DNA of 64,000 nucleotides from Kribbella antiqua (GTDB lineage: Bacteria; Actinomycetota; Actinomycetes; Propionibacteriales; Kribbellaceae). Positions 52,036 to 60,170 of the stretch are shown here, one piece after another. Both the position numbers and the translations under genes were made by a program. The stretch lies in contig NZ_SLWR01000008.1 of the NCBI RefSeq assembly GCF_004345665.1, positions 186,001 through 250,000 of the forward strand, in the 5' to 3' direction. The notes below the pieces were generated by a model. The model was given only the letters and a program-made list of their open reading frames with translations. It had not been told where the DNA came from and did no database searches. Positions within the stretch are counted from its first letter, which is position 1. Every line of letters starts with the position of its first letter.

Positions 52036-53928
52036 ATGCCCGCGAACAGGACCCTTCGTCGCGCCCGCCCCTGGCGACAACGCCTCCTGCCGGCCGCGGT
52101 TGCCGCTGCGTGCGTCGCCGCCGGACTGAGTGTCGGCAATCCGCCACCTGCCCAGGCCGCCGGTGAGCAGGTGAACATCTGGCTGACCACCACGAACGAC
52201 TCGGCCGGTCGCAACGTCACCCGCGGCCTGCAACAGCAGACCCCGGTGAACTTCGGTCCGGCCGGAGGTACGGCGAACCAGACGATCACGGTCAACGAGA
52301 ACACGACGTACCAGTCCTTCGAAGGCGGTGGAGCGTCGTTCACCGACAGCGCCGCCTGGTTGCTGAACAGCAGCAACACGATCAGCGCCGCGACCCGCGA
52401 CCAGGTGATGCGCGACCTGTTCGACCCGGTGAACGGAATCGGCTTGGCGTTCGTCCGCAACCCGATGGGCGCGTCGGACCTGGCCCGCTTCAACTACTCG
52501 TACGACGACACGTGCTGCGACCTCAACGACTTCAGCATCGGCCATGACCTGGCGGACGTCGTACCGCTGACCAAGCAGGCGCGGCAGCTGAACCCGGCGC
52601 TGAAGGTGAAGGGGGCGCCGTGGAGCTCGCCGGCCTGGATGAAGGACAACAACAAATTCACCAACCGGGGCTGGTTGAAGTGGGAGTACTACCCGATGTA
52701 CGCGCAGTACTTCGTGAAGTACATCCAGCAGAACGAGGCCCAGGGCAACCACATCGACTACGTGTCGGTGCAGAACGAGCCGACCTGCTGCGGCACCGAC
52801 GACACCGGCTACGCGTCGATGAACTGGAACGGATCAGGGCTGCTCGAGTTCACCAAGAACCACCTGCTGCCCGCGTTCCGCGCCGCCGGGATCACCACGA
52901 AGGTGCTGATCCTCGACTACAACTGGGGCAACTACAACGACCTCGGCTCGGTGCCGTTGGCGGACAGTGCCTTGCGCAACGATCCGCTCTTCGGCGGGAT
53001 CGCCTGGCACGGGTACGGCGGTGACGTCAACCTGCAGACGCAGATCCACAACCAGTATCCGCCGGTCAACCACTACATGACCGAGCACTCCGGCGGGACC
53101 TGGATCTCGAACCAGCAGGTCGAGGACATGAACAACCTGATCGACTACACCCGCAACTGGAGCAAGTCCTGGGTGAAGTGGAGTCTCGCGCTCGACCAGA
53201 ACCATCTGCCGTACGTCGGTGCCGGGTGCAACGTCTGCACGGGCCTCGTGACGGTGCATCGCGGCGACAGCCGGGCCGGTCAGGTGGACAAGACGATCGA
53301 GTACTACACCATGGGTCACCTGACCAAGTTCGTGAAGCCGGGCGCGGTCCGGATCGACTCGACCGCGAACAGCTCGGTGAAGAACGTGGCATGGAAGAAC
53401 CCGGACGGGTCGAAGTCGCTGATCGCGTTCAACACCACCGGGAGCTCGCAATCGGTGCGGGTGAACTGGGGCTCACAGTCGTTCGTCTACACGCTGCCGA
53501 CGAAGACCTCCGCGACCTTCACCTGGTCCGGCTCGCAGAGCGGCGGCGGCTCCGGTACGCCGATCACCGGTCTGGCCGGCAAGTGCATCGATGTTGCCGG
53601 AGCCAACAGTGCCGACGGAACCGCCGTACAGCTGTATGACTGCAACGGTACGACGGCTCAGCAGTGGAACCGGCCTGGTGACGGAACGATCCGTGCCCTC
53701 GGCAAATGTCTCGACGTGAGCGGGGGATCCGTCTCCGACGGTGCTCGCGTGCAGCTGTATTCGTGCAACGGCAGTGCCGCCCAGCAATGGACATACACGA
53801 GTGGGAGAGATCTGGTGAACCCTGCCGCCAACAAGTGTCTTGATGTCACGGGCAACAATTCGGCGAACGCGACGCCGTTGCAGATCTGGACCTGCACGGG
53901 CGCGGCGAACCAGAAGTGGACCGTCTGA
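52036..53928 (+). CDS. Secreted GH30 glycosidase with RICIN module
   Basis: 630 residues: an Arg-rich signal ending PPPAQAA, GH30 barrel and side beta domain about 50-505 (YQSFEGGGASFTDSAAWLL, acid/base E248 in VQNEPT, nucleophile E350 in MTEHSGG), then a C-terminal RICIN trefoil from about 511. Related enzymes are beta-1,6-glucanases or glucosylceramidases; a fungal-wall beta-1,6-glucanase suits the neighbours. AAGGGAG precedes the ATG. Its TGA overlaps the ATG of the GH18 gene by one base. Confidence 0.92.
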   Translation: MPANRTLRRARPWRQRLLPAAVAAACVAAGLSVGNPPPAQAAGEQVNIWLTTTNDSAGRNVTRGLQQQTPVNFGPAGGTANQTITVNENTTYQSFEGGGASFTDSAAWLLNSSNTISAATRDQVMRDLFDPVNGIGLAFVRNPMGASDLARFNYSYDDTCCDLNDFSIGHDLADVVPLTKQARQLNPALKVKGAPWSSPAWMKDNNKFTNRGWLKWEYYPMYAQYFVKYIQQNEAQGNHIDYVSVQNEPTCCGTDDTGYASMNWNGSGLLEFTKNHLLPAFRAAGITTKVLILDYNWGNYNDLGSVPLADSALRNDPLFGGIAWHGYGGDVNLQTQIHNQYPPVNHYMTEHSGGTWISNQQVEDMNNLIDYTRNWSKSWVKWSLALDQNHLPYVGAGCNVCTGLVTVHRGDSRAGQVDKTIEYYTMGHLTKFVKPGAVRIDSTANSSVKNVAWKNPDGSKSLIAFNTTGSSQSVRVNWGSQSFVYTLPTKTSATFTWSGSQSGGGSGTPITGLAGKCIDVAGANSADGTAVQLYDCNGTTAQQWNRPGDGTIRALGKCLDVSGGSVSDGARVQLYSCNGSAAQQWTYTSGRDLVNPAANKCLDVTGNNSANATPLQIWTCTGAANQKWTV

Positions 53929-55295
53929 TGCGCCGGGCAGCGGCGGTTGCCGCGGCGGTGCTGGTTGCCGCTGGGTACTTGGTGACGGCGCCGCCGGCTC
54001 AGGCAGCGACGGGCACGATCACGGGACTCGCCGGGAAATGCGCGGATGTTGCCGGAGCCAACAATGCGGACGGGACCGTCGTGCAGCTGTACGACTGCAA
54101 CGGGACAGCCGCCCAGTCGTGGACCCGGTCGACGGACGGCACGTTGCGTGCTCTGGGCAAATGTCTTGACGTCAGCGGCGGCTCGACTGCTGACGGTGCT
54201 CGCGTCCAGCTGTGGACCTGCAACGGGACGGCGGCGCAGCAGTGGACCTATACGTCTGGTCGCGACCTGGTGAACCCTGCTGCCAACAAGTGTCTTGATG
54301 TCACGGGCAACAATTCGGCCAATGCCACTCCGTTGCAGTTGTGGACCTGCACCGGTGGGGCGAATCAGAAGTGGAACGTGCCGGCTGCCGACGGGCCGCC
54401 GCCGACCGGTGGTGCGCCGATGGCGGCAGCGCCGTACCTCTATCAAGGGTGGGGGAGTCCGCCGAACCCGGCGACGGTGATGAGCGCGACCGGGGTGAAG
54501 TGGTTCACGATGGCGTTCATCCTGTCCAACGGATACTGCAACCCGATGTGGGACGGGTCGCGGCCGTTGACTGGCGGCGTTGATCAGCAGGCGATCAACA
54601 CGATCCGGTCGAACGGCGGGGACGTTGTCGTGTCGGTCGGTGGATGGTCCGGCAACAAACTCGGTGAGAGTTGCGGGAGTGCCGGCGAGTTGGCGGCGGC
54701 GTACCAGAAGGTGATCAACGCGCTGTCGCTGAAGGCGTTCGACGTCGACATCGAGGCGGCCGAGTTCAGCAACGCGACCGTGCGGCAGCGGGTGATCGAC
54801 GCGCTCAAGATCGTCGAGGAGAACAATCCGGGGATCGCGACGTACCTGACCTTCGGTACGACGACCTCCGGGCCGGACGGGAACGGGCAGGACCTGATCC
54901 GGCGGGGTGCGGCATCGGGGCTGAACCTGGACGGCTGGGTGATCATGCCGTTCGACTTCGGTGGCGGGTCGACGAACATGGGTACGCTGACGCGGCAGGC
55001 GGCGGACGGGTTGAAGAACCAGGTGAAGGCCGCGTACGGGTTGAGCGACGACGCGGCGTACCGGAAGATCGGCATCTCGTCGATGAACGGGATCACCGAC
55101 GTCGCCGGGGAGCGGGTCAACCTGTCCGACTTCGAGTCGATGCTGTCGTACGCCTCGGAGCACCACCTGGCGCGGTTCACGTTCTGGTCGGTGAACCGGG
55201 ACCGCCCGTGCACCGGTGGTCCGGCGGACAGTTGCAGCGGTGTCGCCCAGCAACCCTGGGACTACACCAAGGTCATCGCTCGCTACCGCGGCTGA
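53928..55295 (+). CDS. Secreted GH18 chitinase-like enzyme with N-terminal RICIN module
   Basis: 455 residues: signal AAAVAAAVLVAAGYLVTAPPAQA, RICIN trefoil 29-150, a Gly/Pro linker, then a GH18 barrel of the bacterial chitinase kind (VVVSVGGWSGNK, catalytic FDVDIEAAEF with D272, D274 and E276). The usual first Asp of DxxDxDxE is not seen. ATG 53928 overlaps the GH30 stop (TGATG), so the two are coupled: chitin and beta-glucan are the joint polymers of fungal walls. RICIN here is N-terminal, unlike in GH16 and GH30. Confidence 0.9.
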   Translation: MRRAAAVAAAVLVAAGYLVTAPPAQAATGTITGLAGKCADVAGANNADGTVVQLYDCNGTAAQSWTRSTDGTLRALGKCLDVSGGSTADGARVQLWTCNGTAAQQWTYTSGRDLVNPAANKCLDVTGNNSANATPLQLWTCTGGANQKWNVPAADGPPPTGGAPMAAAPYLYQGWGSPPNPATVMSATGVKWFTMAFILSNGYCNPMWDGSRPLTGGVDQQAINTIRSNGGDVVVSVGGWSGNKLGESCGSAGELAAAYQKVINALSLKAFDVDIEAAEFSNATVRQRVIDALKIVEENNPGIATYLTFGTTTSGPDGNGQDLIRRGAASGLNLDGWVIMPFDFGGGSTNMGTLTRQAADGLKNQVKAAYGLSDDAAYRKIGISSMNGITDVAGERVNLSDFESMLSYASEHHLARFTFWSVNRDRPCTGGPADSCSGVAQQPWDYTKVIARYRG

Positions 55296-55304
55296 CCTCT
55301 GTCG

Positions 55305-55331
55305 CGGCACGGCAGCCCGGCTGCCGTGCCG
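55305..55331 (+). terminator. Terminator after the GH30-GH18 operon
   Basis: CGGCACGGCAG (55305-55315) pairs perfectly with CTGCCGTGCCG (55321-55331) around CCCGG, followed by TTTG. It starts 10 bases after the GH18 stop. Confidence 0.8.
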
Positions 55332-55332
55332 T

Positions 55333-55363
55333 TTGACCCTCCGGTTACCGGAGGGTGGAAGCT
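55333..55363 (+). promoter_or_regulatory. MerR-type promoter/operator
   Basis: TTGACC (55333-55338) is followed by the perfect dyad CCCTCCGG-TTA-CCGGAGGG (55337-55355) and, 19 bp after the -35, a weak GAAGCT -10. ATG follows 7 bases later, which implies a leaderless message. The dyad in a 19-bp spacer is characteristic of MerR autoregulation. Confidence 0.75.
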
Positions 55364-55369
55364 TGTCGC

Positions 55370-56185
55370 ATGACGGCAACGGTGACGGTCGGTGAGTTCT
55401 CCCGCCTGACACATCTCAGTGTGAAGACTCTGCATCATTACCACGAGATCGGTCTGCTGGCACCGGCTTCCATCGACCCGTCGTCCGGGTATCGGCGCTA
55501 CTCGACCTCGCAGGTCGAGACCGCGCAACTCATCAGGCGGCTGCGGGAGCTCCGGATGCCGTTGCCGGAGGTCCGCGAACTGGTGGAGACGACCGACGGC
55601 GGCAAACGTGAAGAGACGCTGCGGGCGCACCTCGAGCGGATGGAGCAGGAGCTCGCGCACACCCGCGAGGTCGTCGCCTCCCTGCGCGAACTGCTGACGC
55701 CTGGTCAACCGGTGGTGGACGTCGAGTACCGGTTCATTCCGCCGTTCCGTGCGTACGGCGTGCGCGACCGGGTGGAACGATCCGGGATCGGGCCGTGGTG
55801 CGGGTACGCCTTCGGGAAGCTCAACGCGGTCGCCGGCGACATCCGGGCCACGGCTGGAGCGACGTACAGTGACGAGTTCTTCGCTGAGGACGCCGGTGAG
55901 GTGGTGGCCTTTCTACCGGTCGCACCCGATCAACCGCCGGCCGACGGAGTCGAGCTGGTCGATCTTCCGGGTGGCTTCTTCGCGATCGCCGTACACACCG
56001 GGCCGTTGACCGACTTCGACCGCAGCTACGGCGCTCTCGGCAGTCATGTCGCCGAGCACTGCGAGGTCGCGCCAGGGCCGATCCGTGAGTTGTACGTCGT
56101 CAGCCCGGGCGACGACGCCGATCCCTCCGCTTACCGAACCGAGATCTGCTGGCCGATCCGGCAGATTCCTACGCTGAAAGGCTGA
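55370..56185 (+). CDS. MerR-family regulator with effector-binding domain
   Basis: 271 residues. Winged helix VTVGEFSRLTHLSVKTLHHYHEIGLLAPASIDPSSGYRRYSTSQVETAQLI, coiled coil about 85-120, then a GyrI-like ligand domain (FRAYGVRDRVERSG, GVELVDLPGGFFAIAVHTGPLTDF). TipAL/BmrR-type proteins of this design respond to drugs or hydrophobic molecules. It is followed 4 bases later by a VOC-family gene, so the two are cotranscribed. There is no ribosome binding site, in line with the leaderless promoter. Confidence 0.9.
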   Translation: MTATVTVGEFSRLTHLSVKTLHHYHEIGLLAPASIDPSSGYRRYSTSQVETAQLIRRLRELRMPLPEVRELVETTDGGKREETLRAHLERMEQELAHTREVVASLRELLTPGQPVVDVEYRFIPPFRAYGVRDRVERSGIGPWCGYAFGKLNAVAGDIRATAGATYSDEFFAEDAGEVVAFLPVAPDQPPADGVELVDLPGGFFAIAVHTGPLTDFDRSYGALGSHVAEHCEVAPGPIRELYVVSPGDDADPSAYRTEICWPIRQIPTLKG

Positions 56186-56189
56186 ACCG

Positions 56190-56540
56190 ATGTCGATCAC
56201 CCTCGAGCACGTCACCTTCGACTGCGCCGACGCGACCGCCCTGGCGACCTTCTGGGCCGGCGTACTGCAACAGCAGGTCGATGCTGGCGGCAACCAGTTC
56301 TTCGCGACCGTGAACAAGGGCGGCGACGGGCCGGCGCTGATGTTCATCCAGGTACCGGAAGGCCGGAACGGAAAGAACCGGCTGCACCTCGACCTGGCCA
56401 CCGCCGACTGGGCCGCCGAGATCGACCGGCTCGTCGGCCTGGGCGCGAAGCGCCTCGACGAGTACGACGAGTACGGCGCTCACTGGGTCACCCTCGCCGA
56501 CCCAGAAGGCAACGTTTTCGATCTCGCCGAGATCCGCTAG
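56190..56540 (+). CDS. VOC-family (glyoxalase-like) protein
   Basis: 116 residues of a single vicinal-oxygen-chelate repeat pair: LEHVTFDCADATALATFWAGVLQQQVD...HLDLATADWAAEIDRLVGLGAKRL, then WVTLADPEGNVFDL. Such small proteins act as glyoxalase-type enzymes, ring-cleaving dioxygenases or drug-binding proteins. In an operon with a drug-type MerR, a binding or resistance role is plausible. Its stop overlaps the convergent gene's stop (CTAG). Confidence 0.85.
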   Translation: MSITLEHVTFDCADATALATFWAGVLQQQVDAGGNQFFATVNKGGDGPALMFIQVPEGRNGKNRLHLDLATADWAAEIDRLVGLGAKRLDEYDEYGAHWVTLADPEGNVFDLAEIR

Positions 56541-57289
56541 CTCTTGCGGTACTGACGTCCGTCGTACGTCGCCTGACCTGCGTCGACCAGGTCATCCAGG
56601 CGGGCTCGTGCCTGTGCCACCGGCCAGCGGTAGGTGCGGGCGAGCTCGCCTGGCGTGGTGACGAGCATGGTGTCCAGGAACCGGCCGGTCGCGAACGTGT
56701 GGTCCGTCGTACCGCCGACGTCGAACTGACTGCACGTCAGTGCGATCAGCGCCGCCGGCCAGCCCGAGCCGGTCTCCTGAACACCGGCCGTGGTGACGAG
56801 CAGGTTGCGCTGGAGCTCGACGATCGCGCGCTGGTAGCGGCTCCGGTCGCCGATCAGTGCGCGGAGGGTCGCACTCGGCAACGGTTCGTTGGTGATGGCG
56901 CCCGCGATCTCGTGTGCTGCGGGCGACAGATCCAAGAACTTGTGGTCGGTGGGTTCGCCCGCGGCCGGGTAGAGCGCCTTGAGCAGGGTGGGCGAGAGGA
57001 AGGAGCCGCGGCCACCGAGATAGGCGCCGTACCAGGCAAGGCCGCGACGGGGCAGCTCGTCCTTCCAGGTCCAGACGCGTTGCTCATTCTTGCCCATGCC
57101 GGTGCCGAACGGTTCCTCGTCCTCGCCGGCGACGGCCTCCCACAGTGACGGTACGACGGCTCGCGGTGCCGGAAAGAGCAACGCGAAACCGACGTCGTCG
57201 ACGAAGGCGGCGGCGCGCTCGATCGAACCGATCCGCCGGCCGCGGACCCACCAGCGGGTGGCGCGGGCCTGGCCCAGCTCTGCGTCCAT
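56537..57289 (-). CDS. Winged-helix protein, AlkZ-related
   Basis: About 250 residues, with helical and winged-helix-like segments: AAAFVDDVGFALLFP, WTWKDELPRRGLAWYGAYLGGRGSFLSP, and a C-terminal LARTYRWPVAQARARLDDLVDAG. It resembles proteins annotated as AlkZ/YcaQ-related, but the QxQ catalytic motif of those glycosylases is not seen, so DNA repair activity is not claimed. ATG 57289 is preferred to a TTG at 57301. It is convergent with the VOC gene and divergent from the next. Confidence 0.6.
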   Translation of the reverse strand: MDAELGQARATRWWVRGRRIGSIERAAAFVDDVGFALLFPAPRAVVPSLWEAVAGEDEEPFGTGMGKNEQRVWTWKDELPRRGLAWYGAYLGGRGSFLSPTLLKALYPAAGEPTDHKFLDLSPAAHEIAGAITNEPLPSATLRALIGDRSRYQRAIVELQRNLLVTTAGVQETGSGWPAALIALTCSQFDVGGTTDHTFATGRFLDTMLVTTPGELARTYRWPVAQARARLDDLVDAGQATYDGRQYRKS

Positions 57290-57349
57290 CGGGTCAGTCA
57301 ATCATTGGTTATTGCCTGGGTGCGGACGGCGGAGGAATGTGGGAAGCGA

Positions 57350-57365
57350 CCGGTGGCGCCACCGG
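57350..57365. promoter_or_regulatory. Perfect 16-bp palindrome in a divergent promoter region
   Basis: CCGGTGGCGCCACCGG lies in the 107-bp divergent gap, 32 bases before the ABM-protein start. It may be an operator; no regulator is encoded next to it. Confidence 0.4.
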
Positions 57366-57396
57366 GGCGCTGCCTCAAGCCAAGGGGGTGTGGATC

Positions 57397-58020
57397 GTGT
57401 ACGCGCGTTCCACCACGATCATGGCTAGGCCGGAGTCGATCGACTCCGGTATCGCGCAGGTACGAGACGAAGTGATGCCCAGGCTCCTGGAGATGGACGG
57501 CTGTATCGGGCTGTCCATGATCGTCGACCGGGAGTCCGGCCGGTGCATCGCCACGAGTGCCTGGCAGTCGGAGGAGGCGATGCGGGCCACCGACGAAGCG
57601 CTCCGCCCCGACCGCGAGCGGGTCGCGCGGTCGATCGGTGATGGCAGCCCCAAGGTGGAGGAGTGGGAGATCGCCGTACTGCACCGCGACCACCGCTCGG
57701 CCGAGGGCGCCTGCGTCCGGGCGACCTGGGTGAAGGTCGACCCCGCGGGGCTGGACCGGGCGATCGACGTCTACAAGATGGCGTCGTTGCCGAGGCTCGA
57801 GGACCTGGCCGGCTTCTGCAGCGCCAGCCTGCTGGTCGACCGGGCCTCCGGCCGGGCGGTCTCGTCCGTGACGTACGACAGCCAGGAGGCGATGGACGAG
57901 AATCGCGAGGCCGCCGCATCGATGCGGTCCGCGACCGCTAAGGACGCCGGTGCCGAAGTCCTCGACGTCTGCGAGTTCGAACTCGCCATCGCGCACCTGC
58001 GTGTCCCTGAACTCACCTGA
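57397..58020 (+). CDS. Protein with two ABM-like (antibiotic biosynthesis monooxygenase) halves
   Basis: 207 residues built from two dimeric alpha-beta-barrel repeats: ARSTTIMARPESIDSGIAQVRDEVMPRLLEMDGCIGLSMIVDRESGRCIATSAWQSEEAM, and the second VRATWVKVDPAGLDRAIDVYKM...GFCSASLLVDRASGRAVSSVTYDSQEAMDENRE. GTG 57397 follows AAGGGGG. The fold is found in cofactor-free monooxygenases and haem-degrading or stress proteins; the role here is unknown. It is convergent with arsR. Confidence 0.75.
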   Translation: MYARSTTIMARPESIDSGIAQVRDEVMPRLLEMDGCIGLSMIVDRESGRCIATSAWQSEEAMRATDEALRPDRERVARSIGDGSPKVEEWEIAVLHRDHRSAEGACVRATWVKVDPAGLDRAIDVYKMASLPRLEDLAGFCSASLLVDRASGRAVSSVTYDSQEAMDENREAAASMRSATAKDAGAEVLDVCEFELAIAHLRVPELT

Positions 58021-58036
58021 GGCTTCATCGGAGGAA

Positions 58037-58062
58037 TGACGGCCCGTTGTCGCGGGCCGTCA
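58037..58062. terminator. Bidirectional terminator overlapping the arsR stop
   Basis: TGACGGCCCG (58037-58046) pairs perfectly with CGGGCCGTCA (58053-58062) across a 6-base loop. The arsR stop codon is the last triplet of the right arm. Confidence 0.75.
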
Positions 58063-58365
58063 CTCCATTTGGTCGAGGTGGGCTTCGAGGGCGTCGAGGC
58101 GGGTGCGCCAGAGGTCGCGGTAGGGCTCGAGCCAGGCGTCGATCTCGGCCAGGGGTGCGGGGCGGAGGCGGTACCACCGGCGCTGGGCGTCCTGACGGAC
58201 CTCCACCAGGCCGGCGTCCCGCAGTACTTTCAGATGCTTCGAGACGGCCGGCTGGCTCAGCTCGAGCTGCTCGACCAACTCCCCGACCGGGCGCTCACCG
58301 GCCCGCAGCAGGTCGAGAATCTCCCGCCGCCGCGGCTCGGCAAGCACCTCGAACGTAGTTGCCAT
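58060..58365 (-). CDS. ArsR-family regulator
   Basis: 101 residues, a minimal winged helix: FEVLAEPRRREILDLLRAGERPVGELVEQLELSQPAVSKHLKVLRDAGLVEVRQDAQRRWYRLRPAPLAEIDAWL. There are no Cys residues near helix 3, so it does not belong to the metal-sensing ArsR/CadC type. It matches the group usually paired with an SRPBCC (AHSA1) protein, but none is adjacent here. Divergent from the dedA gene; 120 bp separate them. Confidence 0.9.
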   Translation of the reverse strand: MATTFEVLAEPRRREILDLLRAGERPVGELVEQLELSQPAVSKHLKVLRDAGLVEVRQDAQRRWYRLRPAPLAEIDAWLEPYRDLWRTRLDALEAHLDQME

Positions 58366-58485
58366 ACCAGGAATATACGTCGTCGCCGGGGGCTTTCCGT
58401 AGGTCTGTACTGTGGACAATCCCACCCCGAAGACGGCGGTTTGCCCCAATGTGTGGAGAGGGTTCGCGGGCCTAGCGTCGTCGCC

Positions 58486-59196
58486 ATGTTGACGACGAAG
58501 CAGGTGATGATGACCGCGCTGCAAGCGACGCAGGAGCCGACCGGTGGAGTGGCCGGCTGGGCGATCGGGCTGATGGAGAAGCTCGGTGCACCAGGGGCCG
58601 GACTGGCGGTGGCGCTGGAGAACCTGTTTCCACCGCTGCCGAGTGAGGTGATCCTGCCGCTGGCCGGGTTCGCCGCCAGTCGCGGCGACCTCGGGCTGAT
58701 CAGCGCGATCGTCTTCACCACTCTCGGCTCGATCGTCGGCGCGCTTGCCTTGTACGGCGTGGGCGCAGGGCTCGGGCGTGATCGGACCAGGGCGGTCGCC
58801 GGGCGGCTGCCGTTGGTCAAGGTCGAGGATGTCGACAAGGCCGAGTCCTGGTTCACCCGGCACGGGCCGAAGGCGGTGCTGATCGGGCGCCTGGTGCCGG
58901 TGGTGCGCAGTTTGATCTCGGTGCCAGCTGGGGTGGAGCGGATGCCAGTGGCGCTGTTCCTGATGCTGACGGCGGTGGGCAGCCTGATCTGGAACTCGCT
59001 GCTGATCGTCGCCGGCTATCAGCTCGGTGAGCGATGGCATGTGGTGGAGTCGTCGGTGGGCGTCTTCCAGTGGGCTGTCGTCGCGGGTGCGCTGGCCGCG
59101 GTGGTGTGGTTCGTCGTGGTCAAGATCCGGGCCCGGCGATCGGGGGCTGGGCGGCGGGATCCGGAGGGGTGTTCGGATTCTGAGAAAGTGAAGTGA
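58486..59196 (+). CDS. DedA-family membrane protein
   Basis: 236 residues with about five membrane segments and the DedA (SNARE-associated) pattern: LENLFPPLPSEVILPLAGFAASRG, GSIVGALALYGVGAGLGRDRTR, and GPKAVLIGRLVPVVRSLISVPAGVERMPVALFL with the essential Arg residues. Family members flip or move phospholipids such as undecaprenyl phosphate. A charged C-terminal tail follows. ATG 58486 is set by the family N-terminus; no strong ribosome site is seen. Confidence 0.88.
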   Translation: MLTTKQVMMTALQATQEPTGGVAGWAIGLMEKLGAPGAGLAVALENLFPPLPSEVILPLAGFAASRGDLGLISAIVFTTLGSIVGALALYGVGAGLGRDRTRAVAGRLPLVKVEDVDKAESWFTRHGPKAVLIGRLVPVVRSLISVPAGVERMPVALFLMLTAVGSLIWNSLLIVAGYQLGERWHVVESSVGVFQWAVVAGALAAVVWFVVVKIRARRSGAGRRDPEGCSDSEKVK

Positions 59197-59253
59197 GGCG
59201 CTCGACTTTGATTACGCTCGACCCATCACTGCCGAACTCAGGAGATGGGTCAG

Positions 59254-59868
59254 ATGCCCTCAGTTGCCTTCGAACCGCAGATCGTGCCGGATCCGCCGGT
59301 CTGGCCGCAGTCTGTCGTCACCGTGGTGGGCAACCCGAAGGCGGGTTCCCGGACGGCCGCGGCGGCCGCGTCCGTCGCGGAACTGCTTGCCTCTGAGCTC
59401 GGTACGCCGTACCGGATCGACGAGCTGGTCGACCTGGTGACGCTGGCGCCGGCGATCTTCCAAGGCGACCAGGCCGGCGAGGAGGACCAAGCGGCGCTGG
59501 AGCACGCGATCGACCTGGTCTCGTCGGCGTCCGTGATCGTGGTCGCGACCCCTGTCTACAAGGGGAGTTACACGGGATTGCTGAAGAGCTTCCTGGACAT
59601 TCTGCGTCCGCAGGCGATGGGTGGGGCAGTGGTGGTCCCGGTGACGGTGTCCGCCGCTCCGAGCCACAAGCTGCTTGCGGACCAGCACCTGCGCCCGGTC
59701 CTCGCGGAGCTCGGCGCCAGCGTGCCAGTCCCCGGCGTCATCCTGGAGGAACGCGACCTCGAGGATCTCCAGGTCGTCCTCTCCACCTGGATCCGCAACA
59801 ACGCCGGCATAGTCCAAGCCACCACCATCGCCCTCCAACCAGTAGCCGAACCCACCCCGGCGAAGTAG
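59254..59868 (+). CDS. NAD(P)H-dependent FMN reductase
   Basis: 204 residues, flavodoxin-like SsuE/MsuE type: VVTVVGNPKAGSRTAAAAASVAELLA phosphate-binding loop and VIVVATPVYKGSYTGLLKSFLDILRP. It supplies reduced FMN to a partner monooxygenase or desulfonating enzyme, none of which is adjacent. I choose ATG 59254, because AGGAG directly touches the ATG at 59245 and is better spaced from the second one. Confidence 0.88.
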   Translation: MPSVAFEPQIVPDPPVWPQSVVTVVGNPKAGSRTAAAAASVAELLASELGTPYRIDELVDLVTLAPAIFQGDQAGEEDQAALEHAIDLVSSASVIVVATPVYKGSYTGLLKSFLDILRPQAMGGAVVVPVTVSAAPSHKLLADQHLRPVLAELGASVPVPGVILEERDLEDLQVVLSTWIRNNAGIVQATTIALQPVAEPTPAK

Positions 59869-59908
59869 GTATGGCCCCGCCCGGTATCGGTAAAGCTTGG
59901 CGGGCGAG

Positions 59909-60097
59909 TCACGGGCGTCCGGCGAGGCAGGTCAGCAGCAACTGGATCGGATCGCCGGGGATCCGCCACAAGCCGTCCGAACCCTCCACCACGCGCGGAT
60001 GCCGCCCGCGGAGATCCACCGGCAACTCGGCCAAGCGCTCGACCCGCAGCCCCGCCAGCCGATTCCCCGCCATCCGCCCCACGTCGCGCGGCTCCAT
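59909..60097 (-). CDS. Small hypothetical protein (62 residues)
   Basis: An open frame with strong actinomycete codon use, reading MEPRDVGRMAGNRLAGL to the C-terminal LLLTCLAGRP. Not recognised. No ribosome site is present, but TATGGT stands 7 bases before the ATG on the minus strand and could be a -10 box of a leaderless message. It may be spurious. The gap between the FMN reductase and the next gene contains nothing else. Confidence 0.4.
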   Translation of the reverse strand: MEPRDVGRMAGNRLAGLRVERLAELPVDLRGRHPRVVEGSDGLWRIPGDPIQLLLTCLAGRP

Positions 60098-60127
60098 GCC
60101 GCGACCATACGAGTCCGGCTGCTTTGC

Positions 60128-60163
60128 GGAAACTAACTTGTGCCCACTGGCAGTGATGTTCCC
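60128..60163. repeat. Imperfect palindrome flanking the AbiEi/DUF559 gene, 3' side
   Basis: GGAAACTAACTTGTGCC (60128-60144) faces GGCAGTGATGTTCCC (60149-60163) with several mismatches. It lies 8 bases after the stop of the gene at 60171. Its left arm resembles those at 50551 and 61211. Confidence 0.45.
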
Positions 60164-60170
60164 GAAACCG

